A stretch of 20,163 nt of DNA from JBFMAP01 sp964632135 (lineage in GTDB: Archaea > Micrarchaeota > Micrarchaeia > Burarchaeales > JBFMAP01). Location of the stretch: positions 1-20,163 of the forward strand of contig CAZWEI010000017.1 in the NCBI GenBank assembly GCA_964632135.1. Direction: 5' to 3'. How positions within the stretch are numbered: position 1 is the stretch's first letter; every line of letters starts with the position of its first letter. Below, piece by piece: positions 6,909 through 14,519 of the stretch. The translations under genes were made by a program, and so were the position numbers. The notes below the pieces were generated by a model. That model was given only the letters and a program-made list of their open reading frames with translations. It was not told the origin of the DNA and did no database searches.

Positions 6909-9900
6909 TCAGTAAGGAAGCGAGTGCATCGCCTTCTTCATCTCCTTGACGAGTTTCTTTTTCCGGTCTCCTTCTTTTAGCGCGTGCTCGAGCACATCGA
7001 CGATTGTGCTCACTGGCACTATTTCTATCTTCTTCCGCTTATCCGCATCCAGGTAAACATCGCCTGCGTTCGCGCTCGGTATCAGAACCTTGCGCGCGCC
7101 TGCCTCGATTGCCGCCTCGACTTTCGCGGTCACGCCTCCGACTGGAAGCACCTCGCCGCGCACGCTTAGCGAGCCCGTCATTGCAGCGCTCTGGTCGATT
7201 GGTATTCCCTCCATCGCCGATATCACCGCTACCGCGACGGATATGCTCGCGCTGTCCCCCTCGACTCCCTCGTATGTCTGCAGGAATTGAACGTGAATAT
7301 CGTACATCGAAACATCGCGCCCGATATGCTTCTTTATCACGGCCGAGACGTTCTCCACGGCTTCCTTCGCTATCTCGCCGAGTTTTCCTGTTGCAATGAG
7401 TTTCCCCTCGCTCTTTGAGGATGACGGCGTAACCTCGGAAACGATTGGCATAATTAGGCCGGAAGAGCCGTCGCCCATGACCGCGAGCCCGTTTACTTTT
7501 CCGACTGCATATCCGCTCATATTGAAAACCTTGTAGTCCTTTTTGAGGTCGATTATCTGCTGCGAGACCTGCTGCTCGAGCGTGCTCGCGAGCTTCTTCG
7601 CCTTCTCGACATGCTGCTTTGTCACGAAACTCGCGCCCTCCTCCTTCGCCACGTCGCCTGCCGCGCGCACGATCCCGCCCAACTCCCTCAATTTGAGCGT
7701 GAGCCTCTTCTTCCTTCCTGCCTTCCTCCTTGCCTCGTCTATTATCGAGTCAACGGCGGCGCGCTCGAAGTGCGGTATCTTACCGTCCTTCGTCACCTCC
7801 TGCGCCACGAACTGCATGAGCTTCCTGCAGTTCTCCTCATTGTCGGGCATCGAATCCTCCATGTAAATCTCGTAACCGTAACCGCGTATTCTCGAGCGCA
7901 GTGCGGGGTGCATGTTCTGCATGTCGATGAGGTTGCCCGCCGCAACGAGAACGAAGTCGCAGGGCACGGGCTCTGTGCGCACGATTGCGCCGGAGCTCAT
8001 CTCGCTCTGCCCTGTTATCGGATATTTCTTGTCCTGCATCGCCGTCAGGAGCTCCTGCTGCGACTTCGGACCCAGCGAGGAAACTTCATCAAGAAAAAGC
8101 ACGCCCTTGTTCGCGCGGTGAATCGCGCCGCTCTCAACGCGAAGATGCGCGGGCGTGCCGAGCCCGCCGGTGTTGTGCGTGAGCGCAAAATCCACGAAAT
8201 AGTTCCCCGTCTCTGTCGTGAGATTGTAAACGAACCCCTCGAACGGCTCGCGCTCAATCGAAACAATCTCATCAAACGCATATTCACCAAAAGCAAGTCT
8301 TGATATTTCTTCAACACGCACATCTTCTGGCACCATCTGCTTGAAACGCAATACAACTTTTTGAAGCAGTCCTCGCGTAAGTCGAGTTGGATCTGGTAGC
8401 GCAGTGTTCACTGACCAGTAATCCGGATGAACTTTCTCTTTTGAAACTCCAGCGGTAAATCGTATCTGCTCAAGTTTGGAGTAGGATAACGGCATCACAT
8501 CATCAAAACATTCCTTGTTGAACGTGCAATTTTCGAGATATTCCGACAGATTCTTTTTGTGAATCGGATTAAATGTCAGCTCGGCATATTTTTTCGCCCA
8601 CTCGAAATGATTCCACCGAAGCCTGTGCTGGATTTTGCCTTTTGCTCGTCCATAGCCCGTATCCTTGCGCGTGCTGTATTTCGCGTTCATACCGCGTTTG
8701 AATAGCAAACTTCGAAGTTGTTGAAGGAATCGTTTGTTTGATGATAAGATTTCAAACTGGCCCTGCGGGTTGATGTATCCGTCGAGCGACAGGATATGCG
8801 CAAGAAACTCATCCATCACTTCGGGCGATGAGTTGAAAATTTCGGATGGTATGAGTTTCGTTCTTGTTTTTTGGTCTCGGATTCCAAGTTCCAGTTCAAG
8901 TTTTCTGACCAGTTCCGCTGAATTGACGCTTACTATTGTAGCGCCTTTGTATTCGCGAATTCTTGGCGCATAGCCGATTGCGTTTATATCCTCGGCTATT
9001 TGTTTTATCTTGAAATCGCGCTTGAGTTTGAAATCAACGCGTCTGGATGAAATTGCGCCATCAGCAAGCACATCCGCGACAAACCGCACCATTTCCAGAC
9101 TTATTTTACTGCACCCATTTTCCGGTATTTTCTCGGGTATTGCAACGCGCAGCGAAGGCGAAACACGGCCTGCTTCCACATATTCGATTTTTCCATCATC
9201 TCCAAGAACTGCAAACGGATGATTTGGCGTAACGCGCGCAACGCACCCGCTCCGCGTTTTTACTTTTATCAGATCGTCCGTATACCTGCGTTTGAAAACG
9301 CGGAGGACGCGCGTTTTTTGAATTTTGTATTCCTCATCCGCTCCGCCAAGCACGAACTCAGGCGTCTCTATCTTTTTTTCACCAGTCTCTTCTCCTATGA
9401 AATATTTATCCACAATCTGTTCAATCGGCACGACATTGCCATCGGCATAGAGAATGCACTCGCCCTGCGGAATGCACTGCAATGGGTCGTGCTTGACGTC
9501 GCCGAAAAGCGAGCCCGCCTTCGCTCCTGTCGCATCAACGAAGGGCGCTGTCTTCTTTCCGGAATTATCCACTATCAATTTGGTCTCCGCGCTCTCAAAA
9601 AATCCGGCGCGCCTCGAAATCTGCGACGAGAAAATCATCGCCGCGATTATGAACGAGAGCGCAATCACTGTCGCGGGAAGCAGGTATTTGTTCTCCTCCC
9701 CGAGAGACCACCCAGAAAATGAGAGTATGAGTATGAAAATGAGCGCGAGCCCTATGAGCATCATTCCCGGGGAGATTCCTGAGCGCGCGCTCAGCCTCGC
9801 CCTCATCCTCTCCTGCTCCACGATGAGCCTCCCCTGCCCGACATCCTGCATCTTTTTGTTTTCCGTTTTCTCGCTCTTTTCGCCCTTCTCGCCCGCGGAA

Positions 9901-10247
9901 TCGGGCTTTGCCTTCAAATGTCCCATCCGCGCCGGCGCGTCCATCTTGACAACCATCTGTTTCTCGTCCTTTGGATACGTCTTCACGACGCGGATTACCG
10001 GGTGGTTTTCATCCATCGTGTTAGGGTAGCAGAGCACGTCCTCCAGGTCTTCTGCTGGCATGAGCTCTGCCATCGCCTGCGCGAGCATGCTCTTCCCTGT
10101 GCCTGGCTGGCCCATGAGAAGGACGTTCCTCCGCTGGCTCGCGGCCTTTCTTATTATGTTCACCCCGTTATCCTGGCCTATTATCCAGTCTATCAGTTTC
10201 TCCGGCACCTTTATCTCGGCGGTGGTTTTGTATTCTAGGGACGACAT
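6909..10247 (-). CDS. lonB: archaeal LonB ATP-dependent protease precursor, interrupted by an intein
   Basis: A 1112-residue precursor, about 677 residues after removal of the intein, the normal LonB size. Numbered from the ATG at 10247: Walker A GQPGTGKS (46-53), two membrane helices inside the AAA+ domain (about 161-178 and 189-207), the intein (258-692), Walker B GVLFLDE after the intein, then the protease domain with Ser999 (EGDSAS) and Lys1042 (GGVTAK) as catalytic dyad. LonB is a membrane-anchored hexamer that degrades unfolded and regulatory proteins and is often the main such protease in archaea. ATGs at 10274 and 10259 are also in frame. The TATA-like box at 10278-10285 overlaps or lies too close to them, so 10247 is preferred. 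Because the intein splits the AAA+ domain between Walker A and Walker B, the unspliced protein should be inactive. Confidence 0.95.
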   Translation of the reverse strand: MSSLEYKTTAEIKVPEKLIDWIIGQDNGVNIIRKAASQRRNVLLMGQPGTGKSMLAQAMAELMPAEDLEDVLCYPNTMDENHPVIRVVKTYPKDEKQMVVKMDAPARMGHLKAKPDSAGEKGEKSEKTENKKMQDVGQGRLIVEQERMRARLSARSGISPGMMLIGLALIFILILSFSGWSLGEENKYLLPATVIALSFIIAAMIFSSQISRRAGFFESAETKLIVDNSGKKTAPFVDATGAKAGSLFGDVKHDPLQCIPQGECILYADGNVVPIEQIVDKYFIGEETGEKKIETPEFVLGGADEEYKIQKTRVLRVFKRRYTDDLIKVKTRSGCVARVTPNHPFAVLGDDGKIEYVEAGRVSPSLRVAIPEKIPENGCSKISLEMVRFVADVLADGAISSRRVDFKLKRDFKIKQIAEDINAIGYAPRIREYKGATIVSVNSAELVRKLELELGIRDQKTRTKLIPSEIFNSSPEVMDEFLAHILSLDGYINPQGQFEILSSNKRFLQQLRSLLFKRGMNAKYSTRKDTGYGRAKGKIQHRLRWNHFEWAKKYAELTFNPIHKKNLSEYLENCTFNKECFDDVMPLSYSKLEQIRFTAGVSKEKVHPDYWSVNTALPDPTRLTRGLLQKVVLRFKQMVPEDVRVEEISRLAFGEYAFDEIVSIEREPFEGFVYNLTTETGNYFVDFALTHNTGGLGTPAHLRVESGAIHRANKGVLFLDEVSSLGPKSQQELLTAMQDKKYPITGQSEMSSGAIVRTEPVPCDFVLVAAGNLIDMQNMHPALRSRIRGYGYEIYMEDSMPDNEENCRKLMQFVAQEVTKDGKIPHFERAAVDSIIDEARRKAGRKKRLTLKLRELGGIVRAAGDVAKEEGASFVTKQHVEKAKKLASTLEQQVSQQIIDLKKDYKVFNMSGYAVGKVNGLAVMGDGSSGLIMPIVSEVTPSSSKSEGKLIATGKLGEIAKEAVENVSAVIKKHIGRDVSMYDIHVQFLQTYEGVEGDSASISVAVAVISAMEGIPIDQSAAMTGSLSVRGEVLPVGGVTAKVEAAIEAGARKVLIPSANAGDVYLDADKRKKIEIVPVSTIVDVLEHALKEGDRKKKLVKEMKKAMHSLPY
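8172..9476 (-). mobile_element. LonB intein with LAGLIDADG homing endonuclease (435 residues)
   Basis: An in-frame insertion between extein sequences KHDPLQ and TGGLGTPAH, inside the LonB AAA+ domain. It starts with Cys (codon 9474-9476, CIPQGEC) and ends with the His-Asn pair of ALTHN (Asn codon 8172-8174). The downstream extein residue is Thr, a permitted nucleophile. Block B is present as VTPNHPF with the conserved Thr and His. Two LAGLIDADG motifs, VADVLADGAI and LAHILSLDGYI, keep their acidic residues, so an active homing endonuclease is plausible. Block F is recognisable in VYNLTTETGNYFVD. Inteins at this site are known from LonB of Thermococcales (established knowledge). The DNA is A+T-richer than the flanking exteins, consistent with lateral arrival. 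Confidence 0.95.
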
Positions 10248-10272
10248 ACGCGTTAACATGGGCAACGAAAAC

Positions 10273-10286
10273 ATAAAAATTTATAG
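10273..10286. promoter_or_regulatory. shared TATA region of lonB and thyX
   Basis: The near-palindrome ATAAAAATTTATAG offers a TATA box to both strands. For lonB (TATAAATT on minus, 10285-10278) the predicted start is near 10255, giving a leader of about 8 bases to the ATG at 10247. For thyX (ATAAAAAT on plus) the predicted start is near 10303, giving a leader of about 29 bases that contains a Shine-Dalgarno site. Confidence 0.5.
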
Positions 10287-10331
10287 TTTGGAAAGAATAC
10301 GCGGAAAGAGGGGGCTGTTGAAGGTGGTTTG

Positions 10332-11051
10332 TTGAAAGTAAGACTCATATCGCACACGCCGAACCCAGACCGCGTATGCGCTGCCGCGGCGCGCACCACA
10401 ATCAAGCGCGAGGGCGCAGAGGAGGCGCTCAAAAATCTGGACGAGGAGGGCGCAGCGAAAACGCTGAGGAGGGTGATGGGCAGGGGTCATCTCTCTGTCG
10501 TCGAGCACGCCAGTTTCACGTTCGCGATAGAGGGGATATCGCGCGCCTGCTCCCACCAGCTCGTGCGCCACCGACACGCATCCTACACGCAGCAGAGCCA
10601 GAGGTACGTGAAGATGGAGGAGGATGCATTCCCGTATGTGACGCCTCCGAGCATCAAGGGCAGGCACAAGGAAAAATTCGAGAAGATAATCGGCTCGCTT
10701 GCGCGCGATTACAAATATTTTCTGGACGAGGGAATTCCTGCCGAGGATGCGAGATATATTTTGCCGAACGCCACGTGCACGAACATCGTTGTCACGATGA
10801 ACGCGCGCGAACTGCTGAACTTCTTCGGGCTGAGGTGCTGCATGCGCGCGCAGTGGGAGATACGCGAACTCGCGAACAGGATGCTCGCAGAGGTTAAGAA
10901 GGTCGCGCCCGTGATTTTCGAGAACGCGTGGGCGAGGTGCAAGGAACTCGGCTACTGCCCGGAGGGCGAGCCCAACTGCGCCTATCCCCCGAAAAGCGAG
11001 ACTATCCCCCAATCACCTGAACGTCAGAAAAAGCGATCCTGGGAGAAATGA
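10332..11051 (+). CDS. thyX: flavin-dependent thymidylate synthase ThyX
   Basis: ThyX makes dTMP from dUMP with methylene-tetrahydrofolate, FAD and NADPH. The 239-residue product carries the ThyX signature RHRHASYTQQSQRY (residues 79-92; consensus RHRxxSxxxxSxRY), preceded by GHLSVVEHASFTFAIEGISR, part of the conserved active-site region. The start codon is TTG. Two TTGs stand side by side at 10329 and 10332; the second is chosen because the Shine-Dalgarno AAGGTGG (10321-10327) has better spacing and it yields the usual MKVRLIS start. The 3' end overlaps the convergent pmbA gene by 50 bases; both C-termini look genuine. No ThyA is visible in the window. Confidence 0.95.
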   Translation: MKVRLISHTPNPDRVCAAAARTTIKREGAEEALKNLDEEGAAKTLRRVMGRGHLSVVEHASFTFAIEGISRACSHQLVRHRHASYTQQSQRYVKMEEDAFPYVTPPSIKGRHKEKFEKIIGSLARDYKYFLDEGIPAEDARYILPNATCTNIVVTMNARELLNFFGLRCCMRAQWEIRELANRMLAEVKKVAPVIFENAWARCKELGYCPEGEPNCAYPPKSETIPQSPERQKKRSWEK

Positions 11052-12309
11052 GTATTCCCGTGCTTTGCTGCTTCTTCTCGATTCCTGCGATGTTCTTTAT
11101 GAGTTCGAAAAAGTTTCCCGATATCAGCGCCGCTTTCACGGGCCCGCGCTCCTCGCCGTTTTTCACCTCGAACGCTATGTTCGCCTGGACGGAAAAATCG
11201 CCTGTAAGTTCGTTCGACGTGTGCTCGCCCATGAATGAATGCACGAGCAGCCCCTCATCGCAGTCGGCAACGAGATCGCCGATTGCCCCACGCCCAATCA
11301 CCAGGTTCGAAGGCGATATCCGCGGAAGCGAGGTGTAGCCGCCCCTCGCCGCGTTCCCTGGCGAGCAGCCCTTCGAATTTCCGGCTCCATTTTTTCTCAT
11401 GAGCGCGAGCGTCCTGAGGTCGTACAGAAACTCACTGAAAACGCCTTTTATGATAAGGAATTTTTTCCTGCTCGCGCTCCCCTCGCCGTCGAAAGCGCGC
11501 GTCCCGAGCCCGTGCGGGAGCAGCGGGTCGTCGCATACCGTCAGGCTCTCGGATGCAACGCGCGCGCCCTTCTTTCCGCAGAAGAACGAGATCCCCCTCC
11601 TGCCGCGCTCGCCGTTGACCGCAGGCGCGAGCATCATGAAAAGCATCTCCTGGAGCGCGCACAGCTCGAAAACAACGGCGGTTTTTCTTGTTTTCGTCAG
11701 CCGCGCGCCGACCATTTTTCTCGCGAGCTCGCCTGCGTGCTGGCCTATTTTTTCAACATTTACGCCGGCGAGAAATGATGACGCGCCCGAGTCGTGTCCG
11801 ATGTTGTTTCCCGCGCGCGCCTGCGCGTAAACCGAGAACAGTGTATGCGAATCGCTTGCGCGCAGCCCGCTCGAATTCGCAATCTCGACGAGCGCGGTTC
11901 CGTGGGCGAGCATGCACTCTGTCGGCTTCGCGTTTTCCTCTATTTTCGACAGCATCGCATCCAGCGTTTCTTTCGCGTCGCGTTCATCAAACCGCTCTAT
12001 TTTTTTGTCGAACGAAAGCGCGCGCGCATATCTCTGCCTGCGCGGAAATTCAATATCGCATCTCTCGGAAAACTTGGACATCCTGAGCGCGAGCCTCGCC
12101 GCCTCCCCAGCGTTTTTCTCGTCCGAAAAAAACGAGAACCCCACGCGCCCGTCCTTGAGGACCCGGACCCCGTAGCCGTCATCGACGTCGAACTCCTTCT
12201 GGTGGAGCGCGTCGTTCAGCGTGAGGTATTCGTAAATTTTTGAATGCTGGTGGAAAAACTCCGCCTCATCAGCGCCCATCTGCTCGGCGAGTTTTATGAA
12301 TTTTTCCAT
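11002..12309 (-). CDS. pmbA: TldD/PmbA family protein (TldE/PmbA-like metalloprotease subunit)
   Basis: A 435-residue member of the TldD/PmbA (U62) family. In bacteria TldD and TldE (PmbA) form a heterodimeric metallopeptidase that trims peptides such as antibiotic precursors and CcdA; archaea commonly carry both. Recognisable parts are the N-terminal DDGYGVRVLKDGRVGFSF (about 43-60), the central NSKGCSPGNAARGG-like region, LVIGRGAIGDLV, and the C-terminal VQVIGG that ends the final beta-strand. I see no HExxxH motif, which fits the PmbA/TldE half rather than the zinc-binding TldD half; a TldD partner is not in the window. Start ATG at 12309 is chosen over the longer open frame because GGAGG lies 8 bases upstream and the extension would overlap the upstream gene. 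It follows the radical SAM gene by 20 bases. Confidence 0.88.
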   Translation of the reverse strand: MEKFIKLAEQMGADEAEFFHQHSKIYEYLTLNDALHQKEFDVDDGYGVRVLKDGRVGFSFFSDEKNAGEAARLALRMSKFSERCDIEFPRRQRYARALSFDKKIERFDERDAKETLDAMLSKIEENAKPTECMLAHGTALVEIANSSGLRASDSHTLFSVYAQARAGNNIGHDSGASSFLAGVNVEKIGQHAGELARKMVGARLTKTRKTAVVFELCALQEMLFMMLAPAVNGERGRRGISFFCGKKGARVASESLTVCDDPLLPHGLGTRAFDGEGSASRKKFLIIKGVFSEFLYDLRTLALMRKNGAGNSKGCSPGNAARGGYTSLPRISPSNLVIGRGAIGDLVADCDEGLLVHSFMGEHTSNELTGDFSVQANIAFEVKNGEERGPVKAALISGNFFELIKNIAGIEKKQQSTGILISPRIAFSDVQVIGG

Positions 12310-12329
12310 GGGCGCGCCTCCTCGCATTC

Positions 12330-13337
12330 TTATATTTTGAAGTTCGTCCTGTCGAAAATCCGGATCGCGGTGCCGCAGTTCGGGCATGCGTGCTTTTCCG
12401 TGATGCAGTTTTTAGTTATGCTGAACCCGTATCTCTCGATGAGCAGTTCGCCGCAGTTGTGGCAGTATGTGTTTTCGCCAGGATGACCGGGCACGTTCCC
12501 CAGATAAACGTAATGAACCCCCTCCTCAATCGCGAGCTTGCGCGCTCTCTCAAGCGTCTCAACAGGCGTTCCATGAATAGTCATCTTGTTCGCAGGATAG
12601 TACGCGGTGAAGTGAAGCGGGATGCCCCTGTCAAGCGCGCGCACCCATTTCGCGAGCGCGCGTATTTCTTCATCCTTGTCGTTTTTCGTCGGGATGATCA
12701 GGTTTATGAGTTCTATATGCCCTTTTTTGTGAAGAAGTTTGATTGACTCCAGGACGGGTTCGAGGCGCGCGCTGCAGATTTCGCGGTAGAATTTGTCGCT
12801 CATCGATTTCAAATCAATCCTGCTCGCGTGGATGTTGCCCATTTCCTTTATCGTCTCCGGCGTCATGTACCCGTTCGTGACGAACACGTTGTAGAGCCCG
12901 CTCTCCCCCGCGATGCGCGCGGTGTCGTGGCAGTATTCAAAAAACACAGTCGGTTCCGTGTATGTGTACGCAATTCCCTGGCACTTGCTCGCGAGCGCCA
13001 TCCGCACGAGCTCGCTCGGCGGGAGGTCCTCGCCGAAAATGTTCTTCGCTTGGCTTATCTCCCAGTTCTGGCAGTGGAGGCACCTGAAATTGCAGCCTAC
13101 CGTCGAGAACGAGAACGAGTCCGTCCCGGGAAAGAAGTGGAAAAACGGTTTTTTCTCGATCTTGTCAACCGCGTACGAGCACGCGCGGCTGTACACGAGC
13201 GAGTAGAGCGCGCCGTCGATGTTCTCGCGGACCCCGCAGAACCCCCGCCTGCCTTTCGCAATCACGCACCTGTGGCTGCAGAGCGCGCACCTGACGCTGC
13301 CCCCGCCTATTTTGCCGTACAGCATCGCCTCTTTCAT
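12330..13337 (-). CDS. amrS: AmmeMemoRadiSam-system radical SAM enzyme (AmrS-like)
   Basis: A 335-residue radical SAM protein of the COG1180/AmrS type. The iron-sulfur motif is CNFRCLHC (Cys82, Cys86, Cys89). The N-terminal cysteines (Cys17, Cys20, Cys24, Cys34) match the family's extra cluster or metal site. The C-terminus has a further zinc-ribbon-like set (CHNC at 292-295, CPNC at 318-321). Typical features include TYTEPTVFFEY, VTNGYMTPE, ASRIDLKSM and LHFTAYYPA. The AmmeMemoRadiSam set consists of an AMMECR1 protein, a Memo-like protein and this enzyme; the two partners are not in the window. Its substrate is unknown. The ATG at 13337 is about 28 bases from the centre of a TATA-like box, so the message may be leaderless. 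It is cotranscribed with pmbA. Confidence 0.93.
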   Translation of the reverse strand: MKEAMLYGKIGGGSVRCALCSHRCVIAKGRRGFCGVRENIDGALYSLVYSRACSYAVDKIEKKPFFHFFPGTDSFSFSTVGCNFRCLHCQNWEISQAKNIFGEDLPPSELVRMALASKCQGIAYTYTEPTVFFEYCHDTARIAGESGLYNVFVTNGYMTPETIKEMGNIHASRIDLKSMSDKFYREICSARLEPVLESIKLLHKKGHIELINLIIPTKNDKDEEIRALAKWVRALDRGIPLHFTAYYPANKMTIHGTPVETLERARKLAIEEGVHYVYLGNVPGHPGENTYCHNCGELLIERYGFSITKNCITEKHACPNCGTAIRIFDRTNFKI

Positions 13338-13360
13338 GATGAGGTTTCACGCGGAAGAAA

Positions 13361-13369
13361 CTTAAATTT
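13361..13369. promoter_or_regulatory. shared TATA box of amrS-like gene and P-loop kinase gene
   Basis: CTTAAATTT lies 28 bases from the minus-strand ATG (13337) and 31 bases from the plus-strand ATG (13396), measured from its centre. These distances place both transcription starts at or a few bases before the start codons. It is the only AT-rich box in the 58-base gap. Confidence 0.5.
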
Positions 13370-13395
13370 TGTTGATGAAATAATTGCGGGATAAA

Positions 13396-14013
13396 ATGTA
13401 TATATCGGTAAGCGGGATTCATGGAAGCGGCAAGACGAATCTATGCAGGATGCTCGCGCGCAGGAACGGCTGGGAGTACGGCCCTGAAATCGTTGACACG
13501 ATAATACCGCCTCCTTCTTTCGGACCGAAGAGCAAGAACAGGCTCCTGAGCCAGTTGTGGCACCTCAGGCAACTCATTCTTCGCGAGGACTGGCTCCATA
13601 AGCACCAGAAGAAAGTCGTGGTGACCGACAGGTGGTGGCAGGACCTCATCATTTACAGCAAGGTGCTGCTGAGCGCGCGGGAGCATATGGTTATTGAAAG
13701 CATCATATCGGCCGTCCAGAAGGAGGCGCCTGACCTCGAGATCATTCTATGGGCGCCGAAGGACGACGTTTTGGAGAAAATCAGCGCGCGCGCAAAGGAG
13801 AAGGGAGGGAGCGAGGCTGACAACGACCTCGGGTATTTGAAAGACCTCAACCACGAGTTCAAGAAATACCACGACGCGTTCAGGGAGCTCCGCACGCTCG
13901 CGCTCATCGAGGCGACAGGAAGCAGCGAGGAGATGTACCAGACCGCGAAAGGCATCATCTCGCGCTACGTCGTCGACAAGAAGCAGCGGACGCTCGGCGA
14001 GTTCCGCCCCTAG
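13396..14013 (+). CDS. P-loop nucleoside/thymidylate kinase-like protein
   Basis: A 205-residue P-loop NTPase. Walker A is GIHGSGKT (residues 7-14). TDRWWQDL resembles the DR(Y/S) motif of thymidylate and deoxynucleoside kinases, and an arginine/lysine-rich lid region (KISARAKEKGG) is followed by YLKDLNHEFKKYH, like the helix after the lid in those enzymes. It probably phosphorylates a nucleoside or nucleotide; dTMP is attractive given thyX 2.3 kb away but is not proven. A TTG at 13384 is in frame, but it lies upstream of the predicted transcription start, so the ATG at 13396, next to MYISVSG, is chosen. It stands alone on plus and converges on the flavin reductase gene with 8 bases between. 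Confidence 0.72.
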   Translation: MYISVSGIHGSGKTNLCRMLARRNGWEYGPEIVDTIIPPPSFGPKSKNRLLSQLWHLRQLILREDWLHKHQKKVVVTDRWWQDLIIYSKVLLSAREHMVIESIISAVQKEAPDLEIILWAPKDDVLEKISARAKEKGGSEADNDLGYLKDLNHEFKKYHDAFRELRTLALIEATGSSEEMYQTAKGIISRYVVDKKQRTLGEFRP

Positions 14014-14021
14014 GGCAACAC

Positions 14022-14510
14022 TCACAGCGAGATGAAATTTCTTCCCCCAGTATCGTATAGTTGTTTCTCATCTTTCAGTTTGTGCGCCGCTACGACTTCT
14101 CCGATGAATATCGTGTGGTCGCCTGCGTCAACCTCTTTCACAACTTTGCACTCTAGCGCCCGCGCGCATTCCTTTATTACGTGCGGCTTCACTTTTTCGG
14201 CGCTCATCGGGGTGAGTTTCGCCTCCTCGAACTTGTCCTTGCTTTTTCCTGAGATGCTCCCGCACATGAGGGTTTCGCGCGACAGGCTCTCGCCCGGAAA
14301 ATTAACGACGAACTCCCTGCGCGCGCTCACGAGTTTGTGCGAGTAGCGCGTCTTCCCGATCGCGATTGCGACGAGCGGCGGCTCGAAGGAGGCTGGCATC
14401 GACCACGCGAGCGTGATTATGTTCGGCTTTCCCCTTTCATCAACGCTCGTCACGAGCACGAGGCGCGCGGGGTAGAACCATCTGTAAAAATCCGCGGGTA
14501 TGGACGCCAT
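14022..14510 (-). CDS. flavin reductase family protein (FMN-binding split barrel)
   Basis: A 162-residue protein of the flavin reductase/FMN-binding split-barrel family (COG1853). Diagnostic stretches are the N-terminal PARLVLVTSVDERGKPN (about 14-30), ITLAWSMPASFEPPLVAIAIG (about 32-52) and FVVNFPG (67-73). Members bind FMN and reduce it, or use it in ligand reduction; the physiological partner is unknown. The ATG at 14510 is preceded by AGGTGA about 5 bases away. The stop codon of the PHP gene lies just upstream of and next to this Shine-Dalgarno (9-base gap), so the two are cotranscribed and probably coupled. Confidence 0.9.
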   Translation of the reverse strand: MASIPADFYRWFYPARLVLVTSVDERGKPNIITLAWSMPASFEPPLVAIAIGKTRYSHKLVSARREFVVNFPGESLSRETLMCGSISGKSKDKFEEAKLTPMSAEKVKPHVIKECARALECKVVKEVDAGDHTIFIGEVVAAHKLKDEKQLYDTGGRNFISL

Positions 14511-14519
14511 TGAATCACC

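Noticed and set aside
10281..11012. 243-residue minus-strand open frame over thyX
   Set aside because: It is the complement of ThyX, which has its signature motif and ribosome site; the antisense frame is Arg/Ala-rich filler typical of GC-rich DNA.
12310..12387. N-terminal extension of the PmbA frame
   Set aside because: It overlaps the 3' end of the radical SAM gene; GGAGG lies 8 bases before the ATG at 12309, which matches the family start.
12828..13394. 188-residue plus-strand open frame over the radical SAM gene
   Set aside because: Antisense to the AmrS-like gene with its cysteine motifs; no promoter or recognisable domain.
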